Source: Calliopum simillimum
Taxonomy: Eukaryota > Arthropoda > Insecta > Diptera > Lauxaniidae
Assembly (NCBI GenBank): GCA_951812925.1
Contig: OX638368.1
Location: forward strand, 114,413,309 to 114,477,308
DNA: 64,000 nucleotides
Direction: 5' to 3'
Positions 11,134 through 23,478 of this stretch are shown piece by piece. How positions within the stretch are numbered: the first letter of the stretch is position 1; every line of letters begins with the position of its first letter. The notes beneath the pieces are model-generated. The model saw only the letters and a list, made by a program, of their open reading frames with translations, searched no databases and had not been told where the DNA came from. A program made the translations under genes and the position numbers.

Positions 11134-11281
11134 TATCGTCGTCTGAATTCTCTTTTGCCCCATACGCATATTCGTTAAAAAAACAAAAGCAAATAACTTG
11201 TGTTTGTGTCGACACAAGTTATGTGATTTTGATTTTTTATCGAATATGCGTATGGGGCAAAAGAGAATTCAGACGACGATA
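11134..11281. repeat. Compact hairpin element (148 bp)
   Basis: The left arm is tatcgtcgtctgaattctct... and the right arm is its near-perfect complement of about 41 bp. A second inner inverted repeat (acttgtgtttgtg/cgacacaagt) sits in the loop. It lies 15 bp after the tail of the non-LTR insertion. Confidence 0.82.
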
Positions 11282-11688
11282 TTATTAATATTTTGATATA
11301 CAGGGTGTGCCAAAATTTCTGAAACCGTCAAGTGTTTTTAATGCTGCACGATAAATAAAAAAAATAAAAAACACTTGTCCAATATTTTTAAGAGGGCAAT
11401 TCAACGATACCAATTTTGACCCCCACATGTCTCCTCCCGCGGTTGACGGAAGAAACTTCAAAATTTTATATGGAAACACAATTTTTATTGCGGATTCGGA
11501 TTTTACGTGCAAAAATACGAAACTCGATAGGAATGAGCGCTTTTTATTTGTCTTTTTGTGAAGCACATTTCCGATAGGGATGTTACACTCGTTTACAAAA
11601 GCAATGATGCAAGATATGGTAGTGTCACCAGTAATTGCGTATAGGTTTTGAAAAACCTATAAAAGTTACATAATTTTTCTATACTTAC
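11282..11688. other. Presumed CAP-gene intron sequence
   Basis: It lies downstream (minus strand) of the splice donor at 11688. The phrase tacagggtgtgccaaaa near 11300 resembles a transposon terminus, but I see no partner. No exon is visible. Confidence 0.4.
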
Positions 11689-12151
11689 CATATATTCTGG
11701 ATGACAAATTGTCGCAAAATAAGTGGTGGATAATGGATGATCATGACAAAATTGTTTTTCTTTTCCGCCGCACTGATCTTTTAGATAGTCCATACTAGGT
11801 GAAACATCTGGTTCATCTAGTCTATCTGGTTTTGTTGAAGTAGGCTTTTTAGTGGGTGCTTCAGTTTGAACTGTAGTAGGCTTTTTTGTTGTAGTTTTTG
11901 TAGTCTTTTTAGTGTTTTTTTCAGGTTTCTTTGTTGGATTTGGCCCAACAGGTTCTTCTGTATTTTCCATTATTATATCATACTTCATATTTCCATTGTT
12001 TTTGCACAAGCAAGGGTATGCATCGCTTTTTTCATTTTTCCAAAAAGTACATTCAGAAGCAAATTTATCATCATGTTTGTACACAGGGTAGTCGTTCATA
12101 TTCCTCCAGTCGTAGTTGCAGGTCAACAAATAATGCCATGGCTGTTGGCTT
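11689..12151 (-). CDS. CAP-superfamily protein exon: CAP signature 2, linker, start of second CAP domain
   Basis: Minus-strand exon between an acceptor (tttactttgtag before AAGCC) and a donor (gtaagt after ATG). The first base completes a codon from a phase-2 junction and the exon ends in phase 0. It reads WHYLLTCNYDWRNMND, matching the CRISP/CAP signature-2 strand, followed by Cys residues typical of the domain end. Next comes a Thr/Lys/Pro-rich linker of about 50 residues (for example KKPTTVQTEAPTKKPTSTK), then DQCGGKEKQFC and ICHPEYM at the donor. That last part parallels the end of exon 1 (YCHPEQM, donor gtaagt, phase 0), so it probably starts a second CAP domain whose remaining exons lie further left, possibly outside the window. 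CAP proteins of this type are secreted (antigen-5-like). A direct join to exon 2 would be in phase but would skip the GHFTQ-type signature, so an exon appears to be missing. Confidence 0.8.
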
Positions 12152-12336
12152 CTACAAAGTAAAGAATAAGAAAAAGTGTTTTGAATTTTTGTACATCAAT
12201 TCGTATCATTTGATTTTATAAGAATGTTTTTTCACAGTATTCATTCGAACAACTGACATAATTTTCAGATACATTTTCAGATAAGCATTATATCCGCAGA
12301 CGCACAGATAGACATGTACGTTGATGCTGATTAAAG

Positions 12337-12589
12337 CTGGAATTAGTCAAAACGTAACGTTACCTAACGTGACGTTGCGGTTGGTCGTTAACGTTGTACC
12401 GATTAGTGAAAACGGTAGGCAACGTTCGAAAAGTCACCTTACAATTTGAAAATTATTTGAAAAATTCCAATTTTTATAAACAAACATCCATTGTCAAAAA
12501 ATTTTATTTATAACATCCAAATTAAATGTATTTTATCTGACAAATGAATTGTCAACGTAGCGTAACGTTGGAAAATCTAATTTCAACAG
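12337..12589. mobile_element. MITE-like inverted repeat rich in AACGTTACG
   Basis: Ends read ctggaattagtcaaaacg and, on the other strand, ctgttgaaattagatttt. The phrase taacgtta or aacgttac recurs at both ends. No convincing target duplication. It lies in the CAP intron about 190 bp upstream (minus strand) of the third exon. Confidence 0.5.
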
Positions 12590-12739
12590 ATCTCAAGTTT
12601 GCGTTCAGAATTGCTCTACCACATCCGAATTTCGAAATATCCTAATACAAATCTTGAAAAAATCATTTTTTCTGGAATTTTGAAATGGTCATAACTTCTC
12701 GAATATATATTGCCTCGGTACCTCATTCTAAATATATAG

Positions 12740-13562
12740 ACTAGTAGGGGAAGGATACCGGGTGTGGGCACCGTTTTGTTTTCGACTCATAACTTTTGAC
12801 CAAAAGTATATTATGCAGACATATAAGTGTCAATGGAAATCTAAAGACCTTAGCTAACTATTGATGAAGAAAGTAAATTGATTTCGTCAGTTGGAAAAAT
12901 TTTATCAAAAAAATAGTGAAGTGACCATTTTTGACAAAAAAAAAATTTTAGGTGCGGTTGTGGGCACCCTTAGAAAATCGGCTAAAAATGGGAAAATATG
13001 AAATTAAAGCAATCAAATGGAGAAGAAAGCAAAGTTAAAATATTTCGCAGACATTGACTCACAAAAATTTAACAAATTCTGCTCAACGGCTTTAACAAAA
13101 TCAGCGTCACTGAAAACGTCTGGATCGAATGGTATCATACCTGTTGCCCCGAAACCAGACTTGATTATCTTTGGCTGATGACAGATCATTTTTTTTGCAA
13201 ACTAAGCTAGCTAGGTGACGTAATCTCTGGCACTTGTTGACATTGCTCTTCTGCCAAGCATGATTTTTTTGTACCAATCCATGCCCATCATCTGCTCCTC
13301 GGTCTACTTGGTTGGAAACTGAATACCGAGATTTTTTGCAAAGTGTATTGCCAACTTAACACCTATACTTAATTAAAATAACTTTTTTTCTACGATATCT
13401 TTAAAGAGCCTTTTGGTTCTTTCCTTTCCACTAAAAAAGCGTAAAATGGCATAAGAATACCATTAAGATTAGTAACGTTGGCATCCACGATGATATTTCA
13501 GTAAAACACACGCTTTAAATAAAAAAAAAAGGGTGCCTACACCCGGACCACTTCGGGGCCCA
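12740..13562 (-). mobile_element. Pogo/Tigger-like DNA transposon relic
   Basis: The ends share ccgggtgtgggcacc and its complement (12752-12768, 13528-13545). The minus strand holds two separate transposase scraps. At about 13190-13370 it reads LAIHFAKNLGIQFPTK then MMGMDWYKK, like the CENP-B-type DNA-binding region. At about 13025-13190 it reads KIIKSGFGATGMIPFDPDVF, like the region after the DDE domain in pogo-family transposases. The DDE catalytic domain between them is absent, so this is an internally deleted non-autonomous copy. Stops and frameshifts are present. Confidence 0.6.
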
Positions 13563-14844
13563 TACTCGACTTTGATAGCCACTTTGAAAAGCAATGAGCA
13601 AATTGTGTTGTGTGAATATTTTGGTTGCATTCGGTTTTGAATCACAAAATATAAAAAATTTACTGCATAAATATACATTGCATTCAGCATTTCGATTGAT
13701 TCACTTCGATTTATCGCACTTGGAAAATGATTGAAAAAAGTTTTTGTGTTGACTTTCACTTATTCAAAAATTATTTTCTTCTCAGCATCAAGCAAATGCG
13801 TCTGTTTGCTCCGGTAAATGCACAAAAACATCGTGCTGTCATAACACGTGCTTAACATTTGTCAGAACAGCCGCATTTGTTTTCTGTCAAAAGTACATAA
13901 CCTCCAAAATTGACAAAAACCATGTTTTTCAACTACATATGTATGTTTTCAGTGTAGAGCATATCTGAGAAAAAAAGATACAGATATAGTTCGAATTAAG
14001 CTTGAATGAAAAAAGTAATATTTTAAAATGCCAAATGTTATAAAACTATCTTGTATTGTTATATAACTTCAAATCTTGCAAAAAAAAAAAAAAATAATTT
14101 TTTCAACATTTCGGTAAAGATATCTTAAAATTCAGACGTGATATTGCACTTCTGCAATTGGATTCAGATTCAACATCAAAAAGTACATCCGAAATGACTA
14201 GTCTTGCATATCGATACCTTAGAACGCTATAGTCCTATCTCCACTTTTTGCGATTTTGGGATTTTTGCAATTATGGCATCATTGTGGGCTTCTTTACCGT
14301 GTGGAAAACTGTGTGATGTCAAAATACCACTAAAATACCAAAATATTCGATAATTAAGAAAAATCCTATCTCCAAGCTGTAATTTTTTCAAGAGCGCTAC
14401 TGTCCTATCTCCACTGAATATTCAAATAAGTCAAATTTTTAAAAAAAAAAATTTAATTTTTTCGCGTTTCACGACTTTTTGCGACATTTTATTGAACAAA
14501 TTTGGTTACACCCAAGGCTCCACTCTTGTTTGTTGGAACCAAAAATTAAAAAAAAAATTAAAAAAAATTAATTTTTTTCGTGTTTTCTACGCGTTTCATG
14601 ACTTTTTACGACATTTTAGTGGAAAAATTTCAAAAAATGTACTAAATACGTCGTTTTTTTTAATAGAAGTGGAATTCTATGTAAGGGCAAAAGTAATGAC
14701 ATACTATAAGTTCGCTTGCATTTCGTTAGAAATTAATAAAACTGGTTAAAAACATTAAATTATGTCAAAATATACTATAGGTAAAAATATTGCATGTATC
14801 TTTATATCAAAATAGCAGCCAATCCTAAATAACCACTGTTTGAA
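13563..14844. other. Intronic repeat-rich sequence
   Basis: No gene. The phrase tcctatctcca recurs at about 14230, 14365 and 14403. A segment at 14207-14243 (catatcgatacc...ctatctcc) is inverted at 19428-19446, on the far side of the hAT element, so the hAT appears to have landed inside an older foldback. Confidence 0.5.
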
Positions 14845-16142
14845 CAGGGCCGTGCGCAGGATTTGCTCCTGGGGGGGTTTTCATAAATTGTAATATGGGT
14901 ATCGTCAGCTTAATGAGAAACTGTGCTAAGTACATTTCCGGCTCAAAATGACTTTTGTATGCCATTCGAAAGGTAATAAGACGGCCCATAAGAAGCGTAA
15001 AAAAAGTAAACATCAAAAACATGTTTAAATGGTAAAAATTAAAAGTAATAAAATGTGCTGAGTCCAAAATTTTTCCATTTTTAATAATACAAATTTTTTT
15101 TTAATTTGTTTATGAAATCAAGTCGATAGCACTAACTCTGATCACGAAAGCGCATTGAGTCCTGGTATTTTTAATAAAAACATTTTGAGCTATCTATCAC
15201 TCAGGCTAGTTTGCAATACGGTTTTTGAGAATTAGAATAAATTTTAAAGTTGGAAAGTAGTTTTGCAAGCAAACCAAAACAAAGTTAGTAATTTTTTTCC
15301 CCAATAAATAGATTAATTCAATGAAAATATGCATTGCTTTAAATCATTTTTCATGTCTGATTAAGGCGTTGTCTTTTTTATAAGATTTTTTTTTCGGTTT
15401 TAGATAACATCGATTAATGGTTTTAATGAATATTACCATAGCTTGGTTACATACGGATGCAACAATGATTACAAACTAAGTCCAGGATACGACAAAAACG
15501 AGGCCGAGCTCGGTTTTACCTCGATGTCTTTCCCCTCAAGGTTTTTAAGCAAAGTTGTTCACTGGGGTTCAAATATACAGAAAAAGTTTTTTTTTTTTTT
15601 TAAATTGGTCAATGAGCTAATCGATTTTCAGGGTCGAATTTCGGTAGCTAAATGGCCCTGACCTACATTGTTTCTGTATATAAAAAAAGGTTTGACAAAA
15701 ATCAACTAAAAACTGAGTATGCAGTTAGTTTTCCGGTCTTTTGTAGATTCAAAAATTGTATTTTTGAAAATTCTAGCTGATCGAGTTAACGTAATATTAT
15801 TTTTTTAGGAATTTTTTGGTGAAGAAAATAAAAATGAATTTTTGCGTTTTTTTTAGAAAAGTAACAAACAAAAAAAAAAAATTTTAATGTAAGTTTCGAT
15901 GTTGAATCCGGCCTTAAAATTGCTATATCTTGTATGGTTTTCGAGAAATCTTAACCTAAAAGTTTTGTTTTCCCATATTTTTGAGGTTTTTTAACAAAAC
16001 ATGGAAATCTTTAGCCACAAAACCTGATAACGCAGCTTGAAACCTCAGTCTTTCATTTCAAAAATCCAAATCTAGCAACCAATTTTTTCTATCATGTCTG
16101 AGATCCGAGTTATCCTTGATTTAAAGTGCAGAAAAAGCTAGT

Positions 16143-16871
16143 AACAGACATATGGCGTGCATCCAGGTATGATTGATTCCGCTCTGGAAATTTTGATTTA
16201 AATCTTGTCGACCACGCACCAAAAAAGTGGACTAACTTCTTGAAAAAGTGGAGGAAGGCCGGCACATAAGGTGTCGCAACATCGCTACATAATCTGAGTG
16301 AAAAAATATTTCTGAACGCATTTCAGTATGATAGTAATGTGCGAAAAAGATCACGGTCAAAACGAGGTGAGCCTGCCCAAATCTTCGCAAAGCCGGAGCT
16401 GACGCCAAGGAAGGTTTTGCTGAGTATTTGATTGGACTGCAAGGGTCCTGTGTACTAAAAGCTTTTTTGCTGAGCCAAACGATTAATTCGGAAGTGTTCT
16501 GTCAGCAATTAACAAAATTGAATAAAGCGCTCAAGGAAAAATGACCGGAAATAGTCAACAGAAAGGGCATCGCCTTTCGTTACTACAACGCTAGACCACA
16601 TACTTCTTTGGTGATTCGCCAAAAACTGAGGGAGCTTGGTTGGGAAGTTTTAATGCATCTACCATACAGCACAAACCTTGAACCTTCGGATTACCATTTG
16701 TTTTACTCGTTGCATAATTATCTTGATGGCGTAAAATTGAATTCTCTAGTGGATTGCAAAATGGTCTTGAACGAGTTTTTCGAGCGGAAACCACAGGAAT
16801 CTTTTAAGGACCGTATTATGATTTCGCCCGAAGATGGCGAGTGGTGCTCAATAACAATGGAAAATATTTGA
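16143..16871 (+). pseudogene. Mariner transposase remnant
   Basis: A decayed mariner (D,D34D) transposase inside the hAT element. N-terminal parts are recognisable from 16143 with several stops. VLLSI-stop-LDCKGP near 16415 covers the first catalytic Asp (usual WWD), with Trp lost to a stop but Asp kept. The 16540-16871 frame reads RYYNARPHTSLVIRQKLREL and EPSDYHLFYSLHNYLDG. The second catalytic Asp (usual HQDN) is Tyr, while the third (SDYH) is kept. The C-terminus matches the family. It cannot encode an active enzyme. Confidence 0.85.
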
Positions 16872-17051
16872 CTCAGTGAAGTTATTTTGATATATGAAAA
16901 AAGATTGGATAAACTAAGCATTTTTTTTTTCTTTTTGCTATTTCGAAATTCGATTAAAAAACATTTAATTCTTGCGACCTTTGAGCCTGAATAACTTTAA
17001 ATGTGGCAATGATCTCGATATCGATTTTTGACATTTGTTTTAAGATACCGA

Positions 17052-18985
17052 AATATATGAATGGGTTTTTTTGAAAGTGGAATAAGTCCACTTTTTCATA
17101 AATTGAGATATTAAAGGGTTTGCGTACGACTTAATTTAAAAATATTGGCAAGCGTTATTAAACCGGTGTTAAGTGTTTACCACTGTAAATTAATCAAATT
17201 TTGTTATGCTCTAAAAATTTTTACAAGTATAATAGAAAATAGTTGAGTTATTTTGGTCCGAATGGACTTATTCCACTTTCATTTATAATAAATTTAAAAA
17301 TTTGTCATACTTTTGTATGACTTATTCCATTTTTACTCACAAAATATTTTGTAAATTAAAGCAAAGGAAAATTAAAACTTAGAAAAATTTTACTTTAAAA
17401 ACTGTTGTTGTTTCTTTTTTTTTTCTTTTTGCTCAAGTAGGGCTCTGAAAATTAGTTACAACAACAACAAAAATAAAAAGTTCATGTCGGACCTATTTTC
17501 GGAGATATAGCTATCGGAAGATTGAGATATATCTTTTATAAAAATTATTATAAGTTGGGAACCCCTGAAAGGATTTTAATAATATTAGTGTCATACAGAA
17601 GATATGTTAACTTTCTACAAAATCAACTTACAAAAAATTTTAATCCGAGTCGTGGTTTTAGAGATATTGCAGATTTTCAGAAATTTTGACCATTTTTTTT
17701 TGTTTTAAACCACTATTTTTCCAAAAACTGTATCATTAATGCATAGTTTTAGTAACATATTATAAAAGTTCAATGTATTTGCTTTCATTCAACATGTAAT
17801 TTGTACCTGATTTCCTGCAGTATCATACTTTTTTGAAGGAAAACAAAAAAGTGAACCAAAGAAATTTTCATGAAATTTAGGTAAAAATTTCAAGAACGAC
17901 AATAATACCAACTACAAAAATAACAATAGCAGCGATATAAACAACAATAACGATGTTTTTAGATAGTTTTCGATTAATTCCGATTCCTGTAGACTCTTCC
18001 GATGTTTTCCAATAACTTACTTTTTTGTTTTCCTATAAAAAAAATACGTAATGCAAGAGCTCAAGTACAAGTTACATGTCAAATGAAAGGTAATAAATTA
18101 AGCTTTTATAATATGTTACTAAAACTATGCATTAATGATACAGTTTTTGGAAAAATTGTGGTTTAAAACAAAAAAAATGGTAAAAATTTCTGAAAATTTG
18201 CAATATCTCTAAATCCACGACTCAGATTAAAACTTTTGCAGATCAATTTTGTAGCTAACTAACATGTCTTTTGTATGACTTTTATATTATTAAAATACTT
18301 TCAGGGGTTCCCAACTTATAATAATTTTTATAAAAGATATATCTCAATCTTTCGATAGCTATATCTCCGAAAGTAGGTCCGACATGAACTTTTTATTTTT
18401 GTTGTTGTTGTAACTAATTTTTAGAGCCCTACTTGAGCAAAAAGAAAAGAAAAGAAACAACAACAGTTTTTAAAGTAAAATTTTTCTAAGTTTTAATTTT
18501 CCTTTGCTTTAATTTACAAAATATTTTGTGAGTAAAAATGGAATAAGTCATACAAAAGTATGACAAATTTTTAAATTTATTATAAATGAAAGTGGAATAA
18601 GTCCATTCGGACCAAAATAACTCAACTATTTTCTATTATACTTGTAAAAATTTTTAGAGCATAACAAAATTTGATTAATTTACAGTGGTAAACACTTAAC
18701 ACCGGTTTAATAACCCTTGCCAATATTTTTAAATTGATTTAAAAGCAAAATCTTCTGCATAGCAGAAGATGAAAAAATGGACTTATTCCACTTTCAAAAA
18801 AATCATTTTTGTAAAAATGTTTTTCATGAAAAGTTCTTTTGAGTAATTTTTGATGAAATCGTGGTCTAACGAGTCTGTAATTTTCAATATAGAAAGAGGA
18901 CATATATAGCTAGCTATAACTACCATAAACTCAATTTTTCCGGAATTGGACTTATTCCACTTTCAAATAAACCCATTCATATATT
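17052..18985. mobile_element. Large foldback element with gaaagtggaataagtcc ends
   Basis: An inverted repeat with arms of about 900 bp. The left end reads aatatatgaatgggttt then gaaagtggaataagtcc, and the right end is the complement. The right arm carries about 170 extra bases near 18720-18960. The arms contain (caa)n tracts and the phrases ttcggagatatagct and its complement. The same arrangement (ggaacccctg, atataagttggg, cggagatatag) recurs at 45430-47330, so the two are relatives. No protein is encoded. Confidence 0.85.
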
Positions 18986-19383
18986 ATATTTTTTGTTTCT
19001 TACTATCTTTCTAAAAACCTTCATAACTATTTCTAAATGGTATCTGAATAAAATTTTTTGATGGTCTATATTTAAAATATAAGTAAAACAAAAAGCGTTT
19101 CTACTATTTTTCCAATTTGCAGCAACCAAACGCTAATGCAAGTAGGTTTTTTTAAAAAATTTTTACCTTTATAAATTGTTGAAATGAGCTAACCCACAGC
19201 AATAGTCAAAATAACTGTCATAGTGTAAATGATATTATAGGTACGAGTACTTATGAGATAAATTCTTTTTTATTTCAATGCATATTTGCAAATCATAAAT
19301 ATTTATTTAATTTTTTTGGGGAAAATATCTTCCTGGGGGGGTTTGAACCCTCAAAACCCCCCCCCCCCGTGCGCACGGGCCTG

Positions 19384-20925
19384 TGTTTGAAATCTTCTTT
19401 TTGCATTTTCCAATAATTGCAAAATTGGAGATAGGTATCGATATGTTTTTTCTTTTTTTTTTTTTAATACGCAAAAATTCTAGTTTTTAATAAAAAGCAT
19501 AAAAAAATATTAGTTAAAATTCAATATCTTTTCTTCCACAAAATTCCTAGAATCGTCCGAACTTTACGACTTATCTTACTCATCTTAATATTTATCTATA
19601 TTGCAATAAAGCATACATATGTAAATGAGTGGAAAATTCTGTAGAAGAATATTATCGAACATGTGCAGCTATTGAGTGGCAACCGTACACACATCTCCCC
19701 TAAACGATCATTATGACCCATAGTGTGTATGACATTACTTTTGCATCGTTTTGGACTTGCCCCACTTTCATAACTAACGGCCATTTAAATTTTTTACTTA
19801 AAAATATTTAATTTAAAAACCTGTATGATTTCAATTGTATATTGAAAAGAATGAATTTTAAGCTTTAAGATACCTTTTGACCTTTTCCGATCGGTTAAGA
19901 AAAAAAATTGTTATAAACGTTAGAGTCTAACATTAATATGAAATATTTAAATTTTTGGTACTCGTTCGATTTAGAAAACAAAAATTAAAAAAAAAAATGT
20001 CTTATTTTGGTAAATTTCTATGCTAAAAAGATGTTTTGAAAACAAAACTGTTAAGAATTACATCAACTACAATTTTTGCCTGGAAACTTTTTTAACCGAC
20101 AAATAGTTTATATGCTAATAATCAAAAACTGACTTTTTTGACCTTTGTACCTCAAAAACGGGAGTTAAAAAGTTAGTTTAGTCCAATAAACAACTGTGTC
20201 AAGTTACAAGTCCGCAGGAACTTTTCTTTTTAGATATTTAATTTTATTGTACAATTTCGTCAAGAAATCACTTTGAATCAAGAGATCATTTTAGTGAAAA
20301 TCAACCATTCAATTCGTTTCGTCACCCATAGGTATATATTATTTTCTATAGTTGCCACGCCAACTTTTCTGCGTTAAAAATGGATCGACAATGTGACCAG
20401 GTATACCCCGAATGTAGCGTATAAAACCAATGACAACAATTTTGAAATCAATTTTTTTTACTCACTCTGAATGTTCGCATATGCTCATAGCGCATCCAAT
20501 TCGAGAAACATAATCGCTTGCCGCTAGAGTAAAATATCCAAAAGGTGTATCAGATCTATAAATAAAGGATAAATTAAGTAAATATTATTTCATACACTTA
20601 TACTAAAAGCTCAATAATGGTACTAATAATACTGTTGTTACAAATGACATTATTGGTAAGTGTATATAGCAGGGGTATGACTTTTTCATATCATAAACAT
20701 ATGTATGTTTCGTAATCCTGGAAAAAGCTGAATTATGGGCGAGCGAACACTCACGCACACTCAACAAAATACCCATAAACTTTTTTAACACTTATCTTCA
20801 AGACAACCGTGTTAAGAAATGTCTCCCAAACCACAGAACTTACGGCGAAATAAATTACCTAATCTTTTTTTTGAAATTTGCGAGCAAATTGTTAGATCGA
20901 TTTCAGTCAAATTTTTTATGCTGAT
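19384..20925. other. Non-coding sequence with a dispersed-repeat end
   Basis: No gene recognised. About 20331-20428 (ttgccacgccaacttttctgc, then a run ending in gtataaaa) matches 57421-57502, which ends the gccacgcc repeat inside element 55525-57897. This shows a dispersed family with a common end. Elsewhere I see only AT-rich sequence. Confidence 0.45.
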
Positions 20926-22143
20926 CAGTCACACCGAGCTTCAAGCATCGATAGGTATAAAAAAAGTGTCGACAAAAACCAAAGACAGGGATTTGTTCGT
21001 ACGAGCCCACAGTTTCAGAATCCGTTGGAATTAAAATCCTAGCTGCTCATTTTTTTGAGTTATCGCAAAATGAGTTTTTGTGCTTTTTTTAACGAATATA
21101 AGCGTATTTAGTAGGGTGGGTCGATTTGAAAACTGATCTCGGCTACCCCCCTATGTGAAAGTTTATTCAATTCTATTAGTATGTGCCCAAGGAACTATAC
21201 CTCTGCGTTCAATTTTAGTTCGGCGCATTTTTGAACGAAAATTTTGCCTTTTATTAATATATTTTTTATTTTCATACTAAATTTTAAAAATTTTTATAAA
21301 GACAAAAGTAATGTCATCATATGATTTGGCTGGTATTCTGTCAGTAATCAATTAAATTGGGTTCTGTACACATAAAAAGTTCACTTGATGGTGTGGAATT
21401 GATGCTATACATTTAAAAAAGTGATATGGGTCAAATAGCCGATTATTATGATCGACTTTCAAAATAAACGATTCATATTTTTGGATAAATTTTTTTGAAT
21501 AAAACACCAACCTAGGCTGAAAGGTCATTTACTTCTATGAATAATTGCCCAAGGAACCATACCTCTTCGTTCAACTTTAGTGCGGCGCATTTTCGATTGA
21601 AAATTTTACCTTGCGTTTAATATTTATTTTTATGCTTAATTTTCAAAATTCCTATAGAGACAAAAGTATTATCATATGTTTTAGCTGGTATTCTATCAGT
21701 AATCAATAAAATTGGGTTCTGTTTTTACAAAAAGTTTACTTGATAGCGTGGAATTGATTAGATTTATTCTAAAAAATAATATCGGTCACATAACCGATTT
21801 ATTATAAACAATTCATATTTTTACATGGATTTTTTCAATCGAAACACCAACCCTAGTGTTTCTGGATGCTAGTATGCCGAATCTGACATTCTTTTTTTTC
21901 CAGGGCAACATCTAGTGGCAGTTTTAGGAAATAAATTACCCGCTTTTTTTAATTTTACAGAACAATATACCAAAAATCTATGTAAAAATATGAATCGTTT
22001 ATAATAAATATATATAATTTGACCGATATAATTTTTTGGAATAATTATAATCAATTTCATGCTATCAAGTAAAGTGCTCGTAAAAACAAAACCCAATTTT
22101 ATTAATTACTGACAGAATACCAGCCAAAACATATTATGATATT

Positions 22144-23247
22144 GGTACAAACCATGTATAAACGATCAAGAAATTTGTTCATGGCATCCGATTTGGCTAT
22201 AAATTGGCATAAGCAATAGCTGCATAGTGGAAAAAATTACTACCAAATATTTTTTCAAAATTTAAAAAAATGGCGGAGATATGGGACTTTGAAATTTTTA
22301 GGTTAGTTTTTTTTGAGAAGCTATAACTTCGGTTGCATTTATCCAATTTTCAATTTTATGGTGTTAAATGATTTGTCTTAAAACAGACTTTAAAATAAAA
22401 ACTAGCAAACATTTTTTTTTTCTTTTTATATATAGTTTACACTGAAAAAAAAAATTTAAATTGAGTTTCCCAAAATACGTCCTTTTTAATATTTTTTATT
22501 TTTCTTGTAAAAAAAGCTACGAGTGTAACTTACCAGTCCTCCAAAAATTGGAGTGGGCCTGCCAGTGGTTCTCCAGAAAAACAACAAAATGTAGCATCTT
22601 CCCCAATTTTTCAGTACATTTTTTAATTTAAAATTTTTATTAAAAAAAATTTTCAAATGCTGAAAATAGTTTATTGACTGTTTTTTTGCTTGTATAGTAC
22701 TAATATAAGTACCAACGCACTTTTTTCAAATTCAAATTAACGTTTAATTAAAAATTTCAAATTCAAAAAAATTGTACTGAAAAATTGCGGCAAAAGCTAC
22801 ATTTTATTGTTTTTCTGGAGAACCACTGGGAGGCCCACTCCAATTTTTGGAGGACTGGTAAGTTACACTTGTAGCTTTTTTTACAAGAAAAATAAAAAAT
22901 ATTAAAAAGGACGTATTTTGGGAAACTCAATTTAATTTTTTTTTTTCAGTGTAAACTATATATAAAAAGAAAAAAAAAATGTTTGCTAGTTTTTATTTTA
23001 AAGTCTGTTTTAAGACAAATCATTTAACACCATAAAATTGAAAATTGGATAAATGCAACCGAAGTTATAGCTTCTCAAAAAAAACTAACCTAAAAATTTC
23101 AAAGTCCCATATCTCCGCCATTTTTTTAAATTTTGAAAAAATATTTGGTAGTAATTTTTTCCACTATGCAACTATTGCTTATACCAATTTATAGCCAAAT
23201 CGGATGCCATAAAAAAAATCTTGATCGTTTTGAAATGGTTTGTACCT
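22144..23247. repeat. Inner foldback 1
   Basis: Arms of about 500 bp, starting ggtacaaaccatgtataaac and ending with the near complement. They contain ataacttcggttgcattta, atatctccgcc and ccagtcctccaaaaattgg with complements. The phrase ttgcttgtatagtactaat near 22690 recurs at about 29220. Confidence 0.8.
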
Positions 23248-23478
23248 ATTACTTTTGTCTCTATAGGAGTTTTGAAAATTAAGCATAAAAATAAATATTA
23301 AACACAAGGTAAAATTTTCAATCGAAAATGCGCCGAACTAAAGTTGAACGTAGAGGTATGGTTCCTTGGGCAAATATTCATAGAATTGAATGAACTTTCA
23401 GCTTAGGTTGGTGTTTTGTTTGAAAAATTTCATCCAAAAATATGAATCGTTTATTTTGAAAGTCGGTCATAATAATCG

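Larger units (their letters stand above)
14845..19383. mobile_element. hAT-type element with 8-bp duplication, nested contents
   Basis: The termini CAGGGCCGTGCGCA and TGCGCACGGGCCTG are imperfect inverted repeats with the CAG...CTG ends of the hAT superfamily. They are flanked by a perfect 8-bp duplication TGTTTGAA at 14837-14844 and 19384-19391. No hAT transposase is recognisable. The interior holds a dead mariner (16143-16871), a 1.9-kb foldback (17052-18985), and poly-G/poly-C runs just inside both ends. Around 15902-15955 is a phrase shared with the foldbacks at 3676 and 39078 (gttgaatccggccttaaaat). Superfamily assignment rests on termini and duplication length. Confidence 0.82.

Noticed and set aside
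12900..12935. Minus-strand GHFT-like reading that could be the missing CAP exon
   Set aside because: The following residues do not match CAP signature 1, no flanking splice sites fit, and it lies in the pogo-like relic.
19596..19784. Minus-strand frame with TMGHNDRLGEMC as a possible CAP exon
   Set aside because: Only a loose resemblance. The surrounding text matches a dispersed repeat end also seen near 42300, and exon borders do not fit.
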